NCBI GenBank assembly: GCA_027493445.1
Contig: JAOSKU010000001.1
Span: forward strand, 2,066,822-2,130,821
Direction of reading: 5' to 3'
Length of the DNA stretch: 64,000 bases
Source of the DNA: Thermoleophilia bacterium
Lineage (GTDB): Bacteria; Actinomycetota; Thermoleophilia; RBG-16-64-13
In this document: positions 1-7,224 of the stretch, one piece after another
How the letters are laid out: every line of letters begins with the position of its first letter
Position numbering within the stretch: the first letter of the stretch is position 1
The notes under the pieces: generated by a model
Seen by the model: the letters and a program-made list of their open reading frames with translations, nothing else
Database searches by the model: none
What the model was told of the DNA's origin: nothing
Program-made: the position numbers and the translations under genes

Positions 1-7
1 GGTACTG

Positions 8-28
8 GGACGGCCGCCGGGGCGGTCC
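8..28 (-). terminator. Hairpin downstream of the first gene
   Basis: Two 8-base arms at 8-15 and 21-28 are complementary except for one position, with a 5-base loop. The hairpin lies just beyond the stop codon of the minus-strand gene that ends at 39. No U-tract is visible before the window edge, so a terminator role is only plausible. Confidence 0.3.
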
Positions 29-38
29 GGTGAAGCCC

Positions 39-1058
39 CTACTTCTTCTTGCCGCCGATCGCCGGCGGGGACGGGAGGCTTCCCTCCAGGGACGGCATCG
101 AGCCCTCGAGGGAAGGAAGGGTCATCTTCGCCTGCGGCAGCTCTCCCCGGGCCAGCTGAGTCGTGAGGTCGCTCAGCTTCGCCGAGAAGGCAGCCATCTG
201 GCCCCCCTGAGCCTGCAGGCCGGCCACGGCGTTCGCACTCGCCTGGGTCAGCCCGGTGAGCTCGGAGCTCGAAATCCTGCCGTCGCCGAGGGCGGACTTC
301 ACCGCGTCGAAGTAAGAACGGGTGCCGGCGACGGCCCCCGCCGGGTCGCTCGGTACCTCGGTGGGCTTCACGGCCAGGGCATCTTGCTCGCGCTGGCGGC
401 GCAGCTGATCGAGGACCGTGGTCCAGCTTTCGGCCTGTTCGAGCGCCGCGGACGCGCTCGCGCCGGCGGTCGAGGCCGCCTCCTCCAGCTGGGTCGCGGC
501 GGCGGTGGCCGCCTCGCTCCCCTGCTCGAGGATCCCAGTGATGGTGGTGGTGTTCTGGGCGATGGTGTCCAGGTCTTCCTCGATGCTCTCGAGGGTCTCG
601 AGTGATTCGCCCGCATACTCGCCGTAGACATCGGCGTAGGCCAGGGCCAGCTGCTCGGCGTAGGCCGCCAGCTCCTCGGAGTTGGCCAGGCTGACCTCGA
701 CCTGCACGGCCTCGTCCTCGGTCACCGTGCCGTCGGCCGTGCTCTGCTCCACGGCCGCCTCTAGTTCCTCGACGGCGGCGTTTGTTTCGGCCACGGCCTC
801 GTCGATGGCCTCGGCCAGCTCCTCTTCCGACACCGAGTCGGTGTCGAGAGTGGTGGTCGTAGTTGCCGGCGCGGCCGTGGAAACGGAGGTGGTGACCGGG
901 GCCTCGGTCGTCGTGACCGGGGCCTCGGTGGTGGTCGACGTGGCTGCGGCCACCTCGTCGCCGCCTCCCGCAACCCCAAGCGCCACGACAGCGCCCACGA
1001 CGCCGGCGAGCGCGACGGCGAGGACGACTATGATGATGACCAGCGTTCTTGTGTTCAC
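39..1058 (-). CDS. Hypothetical membrane-anchored, Thr-rich coiled-coil protein
   Basis: I do not recognise a named family. The GTG start at 1058 is chosen because a GGGAGG ribosome-binding site lies about 5 bases upstream; the open frame continues further upstream but without a good site. The roughly 339-residue product begins with a long hydrophobic segment (residues about 5-30, Val/Ala/Ile/Gly-rich), so it is a signal anchor or uncleaved signal peptide. A Thr/Pro/Ala linker with TTTEAPVTTTEAP repeats follows (about 35-75). The long Ala/Glu/Ser/Thr-rich middle (about 80-290) has heptad-like spacing typical of an extended helix or coiled coil. The tail is Pro/Ser/Gly-rich and ends in three lysines. 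This is probably an extracytoplasmic stalk protein. The low-complexity composition makes homology unreliable. Confidence 0.65.
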   Translation of the reverse strand: MNTRTLVIIIVVLAVALAGVVGAVVALGVAGGGDEVAAATSTTTEAPVTTTEAPVTTSVSTAAPATTTTTLDTDSVSEEELAEAIDEAVAETNAAVEELEAAVEQSTADGTVTEDEAVQVEVSLANSEELAAYAEQLALAYADVYGEYAGESLETLESIEEDLDTIAQNTTTITGILEQGSEAATAAATQLEEAASTAGASASAALEQAESWTTVLDQLRRQREQDALAVKPTEVPSDPAGAVAGTRSYFDAVKSALGDGRISSSELTGLTQASANAVAGLQAQGGQMAAFSAKLSDLTTQLARGELPQAKMTLPSLEGSMPSLEGSLPSPPAIGGKKK

Positions 1059-1150
1059 GTCTACCTCCCGGACTGAAGTCCCCCAAAAGGGCCTGCAAGC
1101 GCCTCGAACAGGCTGCTCGTCCACCTGTATCGGCGGGAAGTGAGCCGGGC

Positions 1151-1405
1151 ATGAGCGATCGAGCACGAGCGCGGGACATGAAGGTGACTCCCGGCAAGAT
1201 CGTTCGCCGCGTTGATGAGACCGGTCGCCCGATCCTGCTCACCAGTCACGGCCGGGGGGTCGCGGTGGTCCAGGCCCTCGCAGACTACGAGGCCGCGCAA
1301 GAGGAGCGCGATTTCATGCGCGCCGTTGTGGCCGGCCTGGCTGACATCGACGCCGGGCGCGTATCGTCGCTTGAAGAAGTGAAGCATCGTTTGGGCCTCG
1401 AATGA
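1151..1405 (+). CDS. Phd/YefM-type antitoxin
   Basis: A small protein of about 84 residues. Its core reads IVRRVDETGRPILLTSHGRG followed by VAVVQALADYE, the pattern of the DNA-binding Phd/YefM fold (a helix, then TGxPxxxTxxGxxVAVVxxxxDYE). The C-terminal tail is charged and ends EEVKHRLGLE, as expected for the flexible part that neutralises the toxin. I chose the ATG at 1151; an ATG at 1178 would remove nine residues and is nearly as good. The stop codon overlaps the start of the toxin gene, typical of co-translated toxin-antitoxin pairs. In this family the antitoxin usually represses its own promoter, but no operator could be defined here. Confidence 0.8.
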   Translation: MSDRARARDMKVTPGKIVRRVDETGRPILLTSHGRGVAVVQALADYEAAQEERDFMRAVVAGLADIDAGRVSSLEEVKHRLGLE

Positions 1406-1695
1406 TGGCCAACCGATTCCGCGTCCAGTTTGCCAAGTCCGCGGAAGACGATCTCTTGGACATAGTCACCTGGTATACGTCGCAGAAGGTGCCCGAGGTC
1501 GGCACGCGTCTCGTCGCGTCCGTCCTGGAGCGCGTCGGTCAACTCGCTCTGTTCCCGGATAGCGGCAAGATCGTGCCCGAGTTCGATACCCAGTGGCTTC
1601 GCGAACTCGCGATGCCCCCGTATCGGATCGTCTATCGCCGTGACGAGTCTGTCGTGACGATCGTCCGCGTGTCCCTCTCTGCCCACATGACGTGA
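1402..1695 (+). CDS. RelE/ParE superfamily toxin
   Basis: The 97-residue size and motifs match the RelE/ParE fold: FAKSAEDDLLDIVTWY at the N-terminus, LFPDSGKIVPEF in the middle and LRELAMPPYRIVYRRDESVV near the end, followed by a short C-terminal strand. The start ATG overlaps the stop of the antitoxin gene. ParE members poison gyrase and RelE members cleave mRNA on the ribosome; the sequence alone does not say which applies. The presence of the intact cognate antitoxin argues for a functional stability or defence module. Confidence 0.8.
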   Translation: MMANRFRVQFAKSAEDDLLDIVTWYTSQKVPEVGTRLVASVLERVGQLALFPDSGKIVPEFDTQWLRELAMPPYRIVYRRDESVVTIVRVSLSAHMT

Positions 1696-2169
1696 GACGA
1701 TCACGACCGAGGAATTACTGAACGAGAAGGGCGGGATCGGAGCACGAGATGTCAGTGTTGCAGAAGAACGGAGTCCGTTCGAATGGGGCCGGCCGCCTCG
1801 GAGCGCAGGGAGCCGTGGGCGAACGGAGCGGAGGGACGGTCGGGGTCCAGGCTGCCCTGCCCCCGACCCCGAACTCATCGAGCGGCCACAGCGGCGCCGG
1901 CACCAGGGGCTCGACGGAAAGACGCCTGACGCGCCCTACTAGTCTACTCTACACAGGGAGCAAACAGGTGCCTGATGAGCGGGTCACCACTTATGAACCC
2001 GGGGAAGCCTGTCCAAGGAAACCCGGCCACCTCGGGATGATCGAGCTGGCCCTTGGCCGCGTCCGTGAGGGGATCCACTCCCTGCAGCCGCAGATGCCGT
2101 TGTGTTGACCCGGAAGCCTGAATGACAGGCACGTTCGAGGCTCACTGAGTCTGGGTAGCCGCCATTTCG
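1696..2169. other. Gap of about 470 bases with no convincing gene
   Basis: The short open frames here lack ribosome-binding sites, conserved motifs and consistent codon preference. A small hairpin (GCCTG and CAGGC arms around 2116-2130) is present, but nothing else recognisable was seen. Confidence 0.5.
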
Positions 2170-2170
2170 G

Positions 2171-2199
2171 TTGCAGAAACGAGCGCACAGCGCTATATT
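2171..2199 (+). promoter_or_regulatory. Promoter of the abiE pair with operator-like inverted repeat in the spacer
   Basis: TTGCAG at 2171-2176 and TATATT at 2194-2199 are separated by exactly 17 bases, a good sigma-70 pair. The spacer contains the perfect inverted repeat AGCGC-ACA-GCGCT (2182-2194). The ATG of the next gene is at 2211, so transcription would start only a few bases upstream and the message is almost leaderless. AbiEi antitoxins are known to autoregulate by binding inverted repeats, so the repeat is a reasonable operator candidate. Confidence 0.6.
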
Positions 2200-2210
2200 A
2201 CGCAAACAGA

Positions 2211-3020
2211 ATGGCGTTTTCAACTGACAATGAGTCCTCGAGGCTTTCGGCATTCCTTGATGACGGGCAGGCGGCCGGCCGCTACACGTTCTCGGGAGCG
2301 GAGGCGCTTGCTGCACTAGGTGTCTCCGAGATTGCGCTCGACAACGCGGTTCGGCGTTTGAGGAGCCGAGGTCGCCTCGTTGCGCCGCGCCGCGGCTTCT
2401 TCGTGATCGTACCCACCGAACACCGAACGGCGGGTGCTCCGCCTCCATCCTGGTTCATCGACGATCTGATGCGATTCCTGGGCCAACCCTACTATGTCGG
2501 GCTCCTGTCCGCCGCTGCCCTGCACGGCGCTTCCCATCAGCAGACGATGGTGTTCCAGGTGATGACCGACCGCCCCACACGCCCGGCGAAGGCCGGACGG
2601 GCGCGCATCGAGTTTCATGCAACCCGAGCGACAACTGGGTCACCCGTGATTGACCTCCAGACCGAGACCGGCTCCATGCGCGTGTCCACCCCCGAAGCGA
2701 CCGCGTTCGATCTAGTGCGGTTCTCTTCGGCCTGCGGCGGCTGGAGCAACGTGGGGACTGTGCTTTTCGAGCTGGCGGAGCGAATCGACCTCGGGGCGCT
2801 TCAGACTCTGGCCAAGGTGCGAAAGAGTCCGGAGGTCCAGCGGCTGGGCTACCTTCTCGATCAGGCGGGCCACTCTAGCATTGCCGACACGCTTCTGCGG
2901 GCGCTTGCGAATCGACGTTATCGTCCTGTGTTGCTCGCGAGCGACGCGCCTCCGGGCGACGCTGCCGCTGTGACACCGTGGCGCGTGGTGCCGAATGTGC
3001 CCGTGGAGATCGATCTGTGA
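2211..3020 (+). CDS. abiEi: Type IV antitoxin, AbiEi family
   Basis: The 269-residue product has an N-terminal winged-helix region (about 20-75, with ALGVSEIALDNAVRRLRSRG then a basic loop RLVAPRRGFFVIVP). The AbiEi core follows: WFIDDLMRFLGQPYYVGLLSAAALHG, then STPEATAFDLVRF near residue 165. This matches the two-domain antitoxin that represses its operon and antagonises the AbiEii nucleotidyltransferase without binding it. It is followed by its toxin with a 4-base overlap. The start at 2211 is supported by the promoter immediately upstream. Confidence 0.88.
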   Translation: MAFSTDNESSRLSAFLDDGQAAGRYTFSGAEALAALGVSEIALDNAVRRLRSRGRLVAPRRGFFVIVPTEHRTAGAPPPSWFIDDLMRFLGQPYYVGLLSAAALHGASHQQTMVFQVMTDRPTRPAKAGRARIEFHATRATTGSPVIDLQTETGSMRVSTPEATAFDLVRFSSACGGWSNVGTVLFELAERIDLGALQTLAKVRKSPEVQRLGYLLDQAGHSSIADTLLRALANRRYRPVLLASDAPPGDAAAVTPWRVVPNVPVEIDL

Positions 3021-3841
3021 TCCCTCGGGCGAACATCACGGCATGGCGGGCACAGGCGCCGTGGGCTCTCGATGAGCAGGTAGAACAAGACCTGGTGCTA
3101 TCCCGCGCCCTTTCCGAGATGTTCGCGCGACCGGCACTGCGCGAGATGCTTGCCTTCCGGGGCGGGACGGCTCTCCACAAGCTGTTCTTCGATCCTCCCG
3201 GTCGGTACTCTGAGGACCTGGACTTTGTGCAGGTGAAGGCTGGGCCCATCAAACCGGTTCTTCTGGAAGTCAAGGAAGCGCTCGATGGTTGGCTTGGCCC
3301 CCCAAGTTCGCGGCAGGTTGCCGACAGCGTGAAGCTATTTTACGGTTTCGAGACAACGGCGCAACCGGTCCGGCGCATACGGGTGAAGATCGAGATCAAC
3401 ACACGAGAGCATTTCGCGGTGGAGAGGTTACATCACGTCTCATTTGACGTGAGAAACCCCTGGTACGCTGGGACTACGCCGGTAACGACGTACGTGCTCG
3501 AGGAACTGATGGCCACTAAGCTCCGAGCCCTCTATCAGCGCCGAAAGGGTCGCGATCTCTACGACCTGTGGCTTGCGCTCGAGACTCTCTCGCCTGATGA
3601 AGAGCGTGTAGTCGCCGGCTTTCGTGCCCATCTGGAGCACGGAGGGTTGTGTGTCTCGAGGGCACAATATGAAGCGAATATGACCCAGAAGCTGGCTTCC
3701 GCGGACTTCCGCAATGACGTCATGCCCCTACTGAGAGATGGGTCCGGCTACGACGTCGACCAGGCCTTCGGGCTGGTGCACGCGCGTCTGATCGCTCGAA
3801 TCCCCGGCGAACCGTGGAAAGGCTTACCGCAGTGGCTCTGA
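3017..3841 (+). CDS. abiEii: Nucleotidyltransferase toxin, AbiEii/AbiGii family
   Basis: The start is the GTG at 3017, which overlaps the antitoxin stop as GTGA; upstream in-frame codons lie inside the antitoxin gene. The 274-residue product carries the DNA-polymerase-beta-type nucleotidyltransferase motif FRGGTALHKLFF, then YSEDLDFVQ (GGTxLxK ... SxDLDF), and a second conserved region LEELMATKLRALYQRRKGRDLYDL around residues 165-188. AbiEii toxins transfer nucleotides to tRNA or other targets and cause growth arrest on phage infection. With the intact antitoxin upstream this is a complete type IV system. Confidence 0.9.
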   Translation: MIPRANITAWRAQAPWALDEQVEQDLVLSRALSEMFARPALREMLAFRGGTALHKLFFDPPGRYSEDLDFVQVKAGPIKPVLLEVKEALDGWLGPPSSRQVADSVKLFYGFETTAQPVRRIRVKIEINTREHFAVERLHHVSFDVRNPWYAGTTPVTTYVLEELMATKLRALYQRRKGRDLYDLWLALETLSPDEERVVAGFRAHLEHGGLCVSRAQYEANMTQKLASADFRNDVMPLLRDGSGYDVDQAFGLVHARLIARIPGEPWKGLPQWL

Positions 3842-4090
3842 ACCCCATCGTGTTCACCGAGATCGTGGTCCAGAGCTTCCTGCGCTACCAGTTCACCACT
3901 TATGCCTTTGCCGATTCGGCGTGCGTGGGCCGGTGCGACGCCGGGACGACGGGCATGGTGCCATTGGCGCTGACTCGGCGCTTCATAGGCGGTCTGCCTA
4001 TGTCGCTCCGTTCTTTGCGCATGGGTTCCCGACCCGGCTTTGGCCCTGCGCCCGCTGTTCGTTCCGTCCGTTCAGCGGGTTGCACTTAGG
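3838..4090 (+). pseudogene. N-terminal remnant of a DEAD/DEAH helicase-like protein
   Basis: Directly after the AbiEii stop, another frame encodes NPIVFTEIVVQSFLRYQFTT and then YAFAD. This resembles the extreme N-terminus of large DEAD/DEAH (DUF1998-type) helicases found in defence islands. The similarity ends after about 30 residues, and no helicase motif follows before the next gene. I therefore call it a truncated remnant. The rest of the stretch, which includes a perfect CATAGGC/GCCTATG hairpin, shows no further gene. The family call is from memory of the N-terminal signature and is tentative. Confidence 0.4.
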
Positions 4091-4159
4091 CAGCCAAGCA
4101 GAGGCGGCTGCCGGACATCGGCAGACTGCAGATGTATAGTCAGAGCTACAGGGGGGAGC

Positions 4160-4783
4160 TTGGCCCAAGATCAATCGGCATCTGCGGATTCGGCGAAGTA
4201 CCTGTCCTCCATGGGTCCGAGCCTTGGTGCTGCCTTCCAAGTGCTTTCGCACGACGTACTATTGGCTTTTGCCAATCGGGCGATGTACCAGGAGCTGTAT
4301 GGCCAGAGTGAGCGAGTCGAGCTACTGCGGGAGGTAGCTGGTGGCTTCTTCGGGCTTCTTCAGAGAACGCTCCTACTGGATATCCTGCTGCAGCTCGCGC
4401 GACTTGTCGATCGCCCAGAGACTGGCGGCAAACCGAACCTCACCCTGCAAAGCTTGCCAGCACTTGTCTCGGACCCGGCGCTCAGGCTGGAGATCGAAGA
4501 TCTTGTGAGATCGGCATGCGATGCCTGCGTCTCCGCGGTCGACTGGCGCAACCGCCGACTTGCGCATCGCGATCGACCAATTGCCCTGGGAATGACTGAC
4601 GCTGCTCTTCCCGGGGTCACACTGCCCGAGATAGACAAGGTCCTTGCGATTTTCGCCACCCTGCTCAATCGGGTTGAGTCCCACTTCGAAAACGGCGCGA
4701 CAACGATGTACGAGTCCGTTCAGGGGATTTCGACCGATAGTCTCTTCCACTTCCTCAAGGTGGGGCTAGATGCGGAGGCCTGA
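4160..4783 (+). CDS. HEPN-type protein resembling AbiU2
   Basis: The product has an all-helical composition and the segment VDWRNRRLAHRD (about residues 127-138). This matches the R-x4-6-H signature of HEPN domains, which act as RNases or as toxins in many defence modules. The preceding helices (VELLREVAGGFFGLLQRTLL and LDILLQLARLVDRPETGGK) resemble AbiU2-like HEPN proteins. The TTG at 4160 is proposed as the start because it follows a purine-rich GGGGGGAG; the spacing is very short, so ATG 4211 is an alternative. The attC site begins 8 bases after the stop, so this gene looks like an integron cassette. Confidence 0.6.
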   Translation: MAQDQSASADSAKYLSSMGPSLGAAFQVLSHDVLLAFANRAMYQELYGQSERVELLREVAGGFFGLLQRTLLLDILLQLARLVDRPETGGKPNLTLQSLPALVSDPALRLEIEDLVRSACDACVSAVDWRNRRLAHRDRPIALGMTDAALPGVTLPEIDKVLAIFATLLNRVESHFENGATTMYESVQGISTDSLFHFLKVGLDAEA

Positions 4784-4791
4784 TGCTGAGC

Positions 4792-4854
4792 TCTAACAAG
4801 CCGTTGCAGACCGACGCCGCTGCGCGACGCGGCTGAACGGCATTGGCGTTAGGC
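4792..4854 (+). other. Integron attC recombination site
   Basis: The stretch starts TCTAACAAG and ends GCGTTAGGC, matching the R'' and R' core sites (R' is GTTAGGC at 4848-4854, fitting GTTRRRY). Internal arms are complementary: GCCGTT at 4800-4805 pairs with AACGGC at 4836-4841, CAG with CTG, and GCCGC at 4816-4820 with GCGGC at 4829-4833, leaving an 8-base loop. Length and symmetry fit the classical 59-base-element type. It sits between two genes in the same orientation, directly after the first stop, as in cassette arrays. No integrase gene lies in the window. Confidence 0.78.
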
Positions 4855-4885
4855 CCACCCGAATGACGGTGTGATAGGAGATAGC

Positions 4886-5623
4886 GTGGGTTGGGCATTC
4901 GACGACAAGCGTATTGTCCCGTTCTTCGGCTCCGAGAGCGACCGGGACACGATGAAGGATCTGGTCGCTCACTGCCTCAAAGTTCTTGATGAAGGGACCA
5001 GCGTTAGACAGATGGTTCTCGAGACCTGGCTGACCGTTGACTACTCGCTGCGCGAGTTCCTTCTCTCGGGCTTTGAGTTGGGGCGGTTCTCTGACGACGA
5101 CTTCGATCTTGGATACTCCCTGCTTCCCAGTGGGTTCGAAGGGTGCCTGCGCCTGCTTCGGAAGGCGGTCAAGCACAACGAGAGCCTGCCCCTTGATTTG
5201 CCCAAGGTCGACAGAGCGGGCGGGTTCAGGGCGTCCGCAGAGTTCTGGCGTTTCGTCAACGATCGGTATCCTCAGCTGACATCGCAGATCGAGGCAGCCA
5301 GGCGGGACTTCGTCATAGAGCAGAATCCTGATGTCGCTGGGCATGTTGCGAATGGCGGTGGCTACTTCACCCGCGAGCCGGAGGTTGCCGCGAGGATGAA
5401 CGCCGAGTGGTGCGCTGTTGCGGACGGCCTGGACGAGGATTGGTTCAAACGCGCTCGGCGGCTGAACGGGGCGAGGAACGTCGCGACTCACTCGTTTCGC
5501 GCCGAGGAGGTTGCTCGGAAACTCGGGTTCTGTGGTCCTCACCTTGTCTCCGCGACGAGGGAAGAGTGCCTCTCGCTCCTCGAGACTCTCTTGGCGGTCA
5601 GCCGCTGTCCCAGGGACGAGTAG
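4886..5623 (+). CDS. Hypothetical cassette protein with a HEPN-like R-x4-H motif
   Basis: I do not recognise a named family. GTG 4886 is preferred over GTG 4871 because AGGAG lies 6 bases upstream of it. The roughly 245-residue product is largely helical. Near the C-terminus LNGARNVATHSFR (about residues 192-204) contains R-N-V-A-T-H, a match to R-x4-H, in a context similar to HEPN proteins. The gene starts 31 bases after the attC site and is oriented like the upstream gene, as expected of a mobile cassette. A role in phage defence or in a toxin system is suggested only by the motif and neighbours. No attC was found after it. Confidence 0.55.
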   Translation: MGWAFDDKRIVPFFGSESDRDTMKDLVAHCLKVLDEGTSVRQMVLETWLTVDYSLREFLLSGFELGRFSDDDFDLGYSLLPSGFEGCLRLLRKAVKHNESLPLDLPKVDRAGGFRASAEFWRFVNDRYPQLTSQIEAARRDFVIEQNPDVAGHVANGGGYFTREPEVAARMNAEWCAVADGLDEDWFKRARRLNGARNVATHSFRAEEVARKLGFCGPHLVSATREECLSLLETLLAVSRCPRDE

Positions 5624-5629
5624 GGGAGT

Positions 5630-5653
5630 TGTTCGGCAGCGTGGGGCCGAACA
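5630..5653 (+). terminator. Hairpin after the second cassette gene
   Basis: TGTTCGGC at 5630-5637 is perfectly complementary to GCCGAACA at 5646-5653, with an 8-base loop, starting 6 bases after the stop codon. There is no U-tract. It could be a terminator or a decayed recombination site; it lacks the GTTRRRY core expected of attC. Confidence 0.4.
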
Positions 5654-5824
5654 GGCGCATCGACCTGACTCGCCAGGGCTCGCAGGTCAAGCCAGACCCG
5701 TCAGGCTGCGACAATGTGCCATTCCTATCATCCGATCGACATGCCGACCAGAACTGGAACTATCGGCGGCGAAACCACGCACGATCCAGATGATGACTAC
5801 CACTCTCCCGACTGCATTCGCTCC

Positions 5825-6461
5825 ATGAGTCTCTTCAAGTCAAGAAGACGCGTCGCCGACCACGGGGAGGTGTTCACGCCCGCGTGGATGGTCGAGGCCA
5901 TGCTCGACCTCGTCAAGGGCGAGTCCGAGCGCATTGACTCCCGCTTCCTGGAGCCGGCGTGCGGGAGCGGGAACTTCCTCGTCCGGATCCTGCAGCGCAA
6001 GCTCACTGCGGTCGAACTCAAGTTCGGAAGATCCGACTTCGAAAGACGGCATACGCCCTCCTCGCTCTGATGTGCGCCTACGGAATTGAGCTCTTGGCGG
6101 ATAACATCGCTGAGTGCCGAGCGAACATGCTGGAGATCTCGCCGACTACTTGAATCTCGAAGAGTCGGATGACCTCTATCGAGCCGCTTCTTACGTGCTT
6201 TCGCAAAACCTCGTTCACGGTGACGCCTTGACGATGCGCACCAACGGCGGCCAACCGATCACCTTCGCCGAGTGGGGCTACCTCGGCAAGGGAAAGTTTC
6301 AGCGTCGCGATTTTCGCTTGGACGTCCTCTCCCAAATGTCGGCCCTCAGTGGCGAGGGCTCGCTTTTCGCGCATCTCGGCAAGCATGAAGTCTTCGCGCC
6401 GACCAAGACCTACCCGCCGATGTCGGTAGGCGAGATCGCGTCGGCTGCGCCGAAGGTCCAC
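5825..6461 (+). pseudogene. N6-adenine DNA methyltransferase, broken by two frameshifts
   Basis: The first frame reads VADHGEVFTPAWMVEAMLDL, then FLEPACGSGNFLV, the SAM-binding motif I (PACGSGNF) of N6-adenine methyltransferases of restriction-modification systems. The frame breaks near 6050 (cggcatacgcc, one T short), continues as ALLALMCAYGIELLADN, and breaks again near 6133 (gagatctcgcc, one T short), then continues as ADYLNLEESDDLYRAASYVL. Restoring one base at each place gives one continuous methyltransferase of ordinary length for the family. Both lesions are single-base deletions, so sequencing error is as likely as real inactivation. Confidence 0.7.
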
Positions 6462-6756
6462 ATGAGGAGTCAGGCAGGCTTTTCGCTCCGCGGGCGCAAT
6501 CCGGATGTGTTGACGTGCATTGCGAACCTCTCGAACGATGAAGTGTTCACGCCGCCCGAGTTCGCCAACAGGATGCTGGACACCCTCGCCGAGGCGTGGG
6601 CGACGGCCCATGATGGCGCGAACATCTGGGTGGACAGTTCGGTGACGTTCCTGGATCCATGCACGAAGTCGGGCGTCTTCCTGCGTGAGATCACCAGTCG
6701 TCTTACCACGGGCCTGGCGGCCGAGATTCCGAATCTTGAGGATCGCGTCGATCGAG
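6462..6756 (+). pseudogene. Second DNA methyltransferase/restriction protein, truncated after about 97 codons
   Basis: From ATG 6462 the frame reads LRGRNPDVLTCIANLSNDEV, then FTPPEFANRMLDTLAEAW and FLDPCTKSGVFL. The last is a SAM-binding motif of the (D/N)PxxxSGxFL type seen in the large methyltransferase/endonuclease proteins that normally follow the gene upstream. These proteins usually exceed 500 residues. Here the coding pattern stops after EIPNLEDRVD at about 6753-6756, where the sequence turns abruptly into a different gene on the opposite strand. It is in frame with the upstream methyltransferase tail; whether the two were one gene is uncertain. Confidence 0.65.
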
Positions 6757-7224
6757 CATGCCCATCGCCGTCTCGGGCAGGTTGGGGAGGTACCCCGCTA
6801 CCCGGTCGCCAGGACAGACGCCAGCAGCCCGGAGGGCGCGAGCCAGGCGGGCCACCGATCGGTTGAGCTCCCGATAGGTGATGCGGACCGCCGGCCGGGT
6901 CTCGCCTTTGAAGAGGAGGGCCACCCGCTCGTTGTCGTGGCGGAGGAGGTTCTCGGCGAAGTTGAGGCGGGCACCGGGGAACCAGCTTGCGCCGGGGAAG
7001 CGGTTGAGGTCGTCGACCACCGTCAGATACGGGGCCGAGTGGCGGATCTCGAGAAAGTCCCACACCGCCGCCCAGAAAGCAGGGATGTCCTCGACCGACC
7101 ACTGATAGAGATCGTGGTGGGAGGGGAAGGAGCGGCCGGTTCGCTTCGCGCAGAAGGAGGTGAAGCGGGTGATGTTCGCCCGAGCGATGCGCTCCGGGGC
7201 GGGCGTGTAGAGCGGCTTGATCAA
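6757..7224 (-). CDS. Acetoacetyl-CoA synthetase, N-terminal fragment only
   Basis: The fragment begins at a TTG (7224) overlapping the stop of the acyl-CoA dehydrogenase gene and runs about 155 residues. SFPSHHDLYQWSVEDIPAFW, FPGASWFPGARLNFAENLL and ITYRELNRSVARLARALRA are the N-terminal hallmarks of the ACS-type ligase that activates acetoacetate. The family is about 650 residues long. Here the frame loses similarity after NLPETAMGML at about 6757, exactly where the methyltransferase remnant ends. The catalytic and AMP-binding parts are therefore missing from this window. In context it would salvage acetoacetate at the end of branched-chain amino acid breakdown. Confidence 0.75.

Noticed and set aside
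1749-2108. 119-codon open frame in the gap before abiEi
   Set aside because: No ribosome-binding site, no motif and no consistent codon preference; overlapping frames on the other strand look equally good.
4792-4854. Complete integron
   Set aside because: No integrase gene or attI is visible, and only one attC passes inspection. Hairpins at 3988-4006 and 5630-5653 lack the GTTRRRY core.
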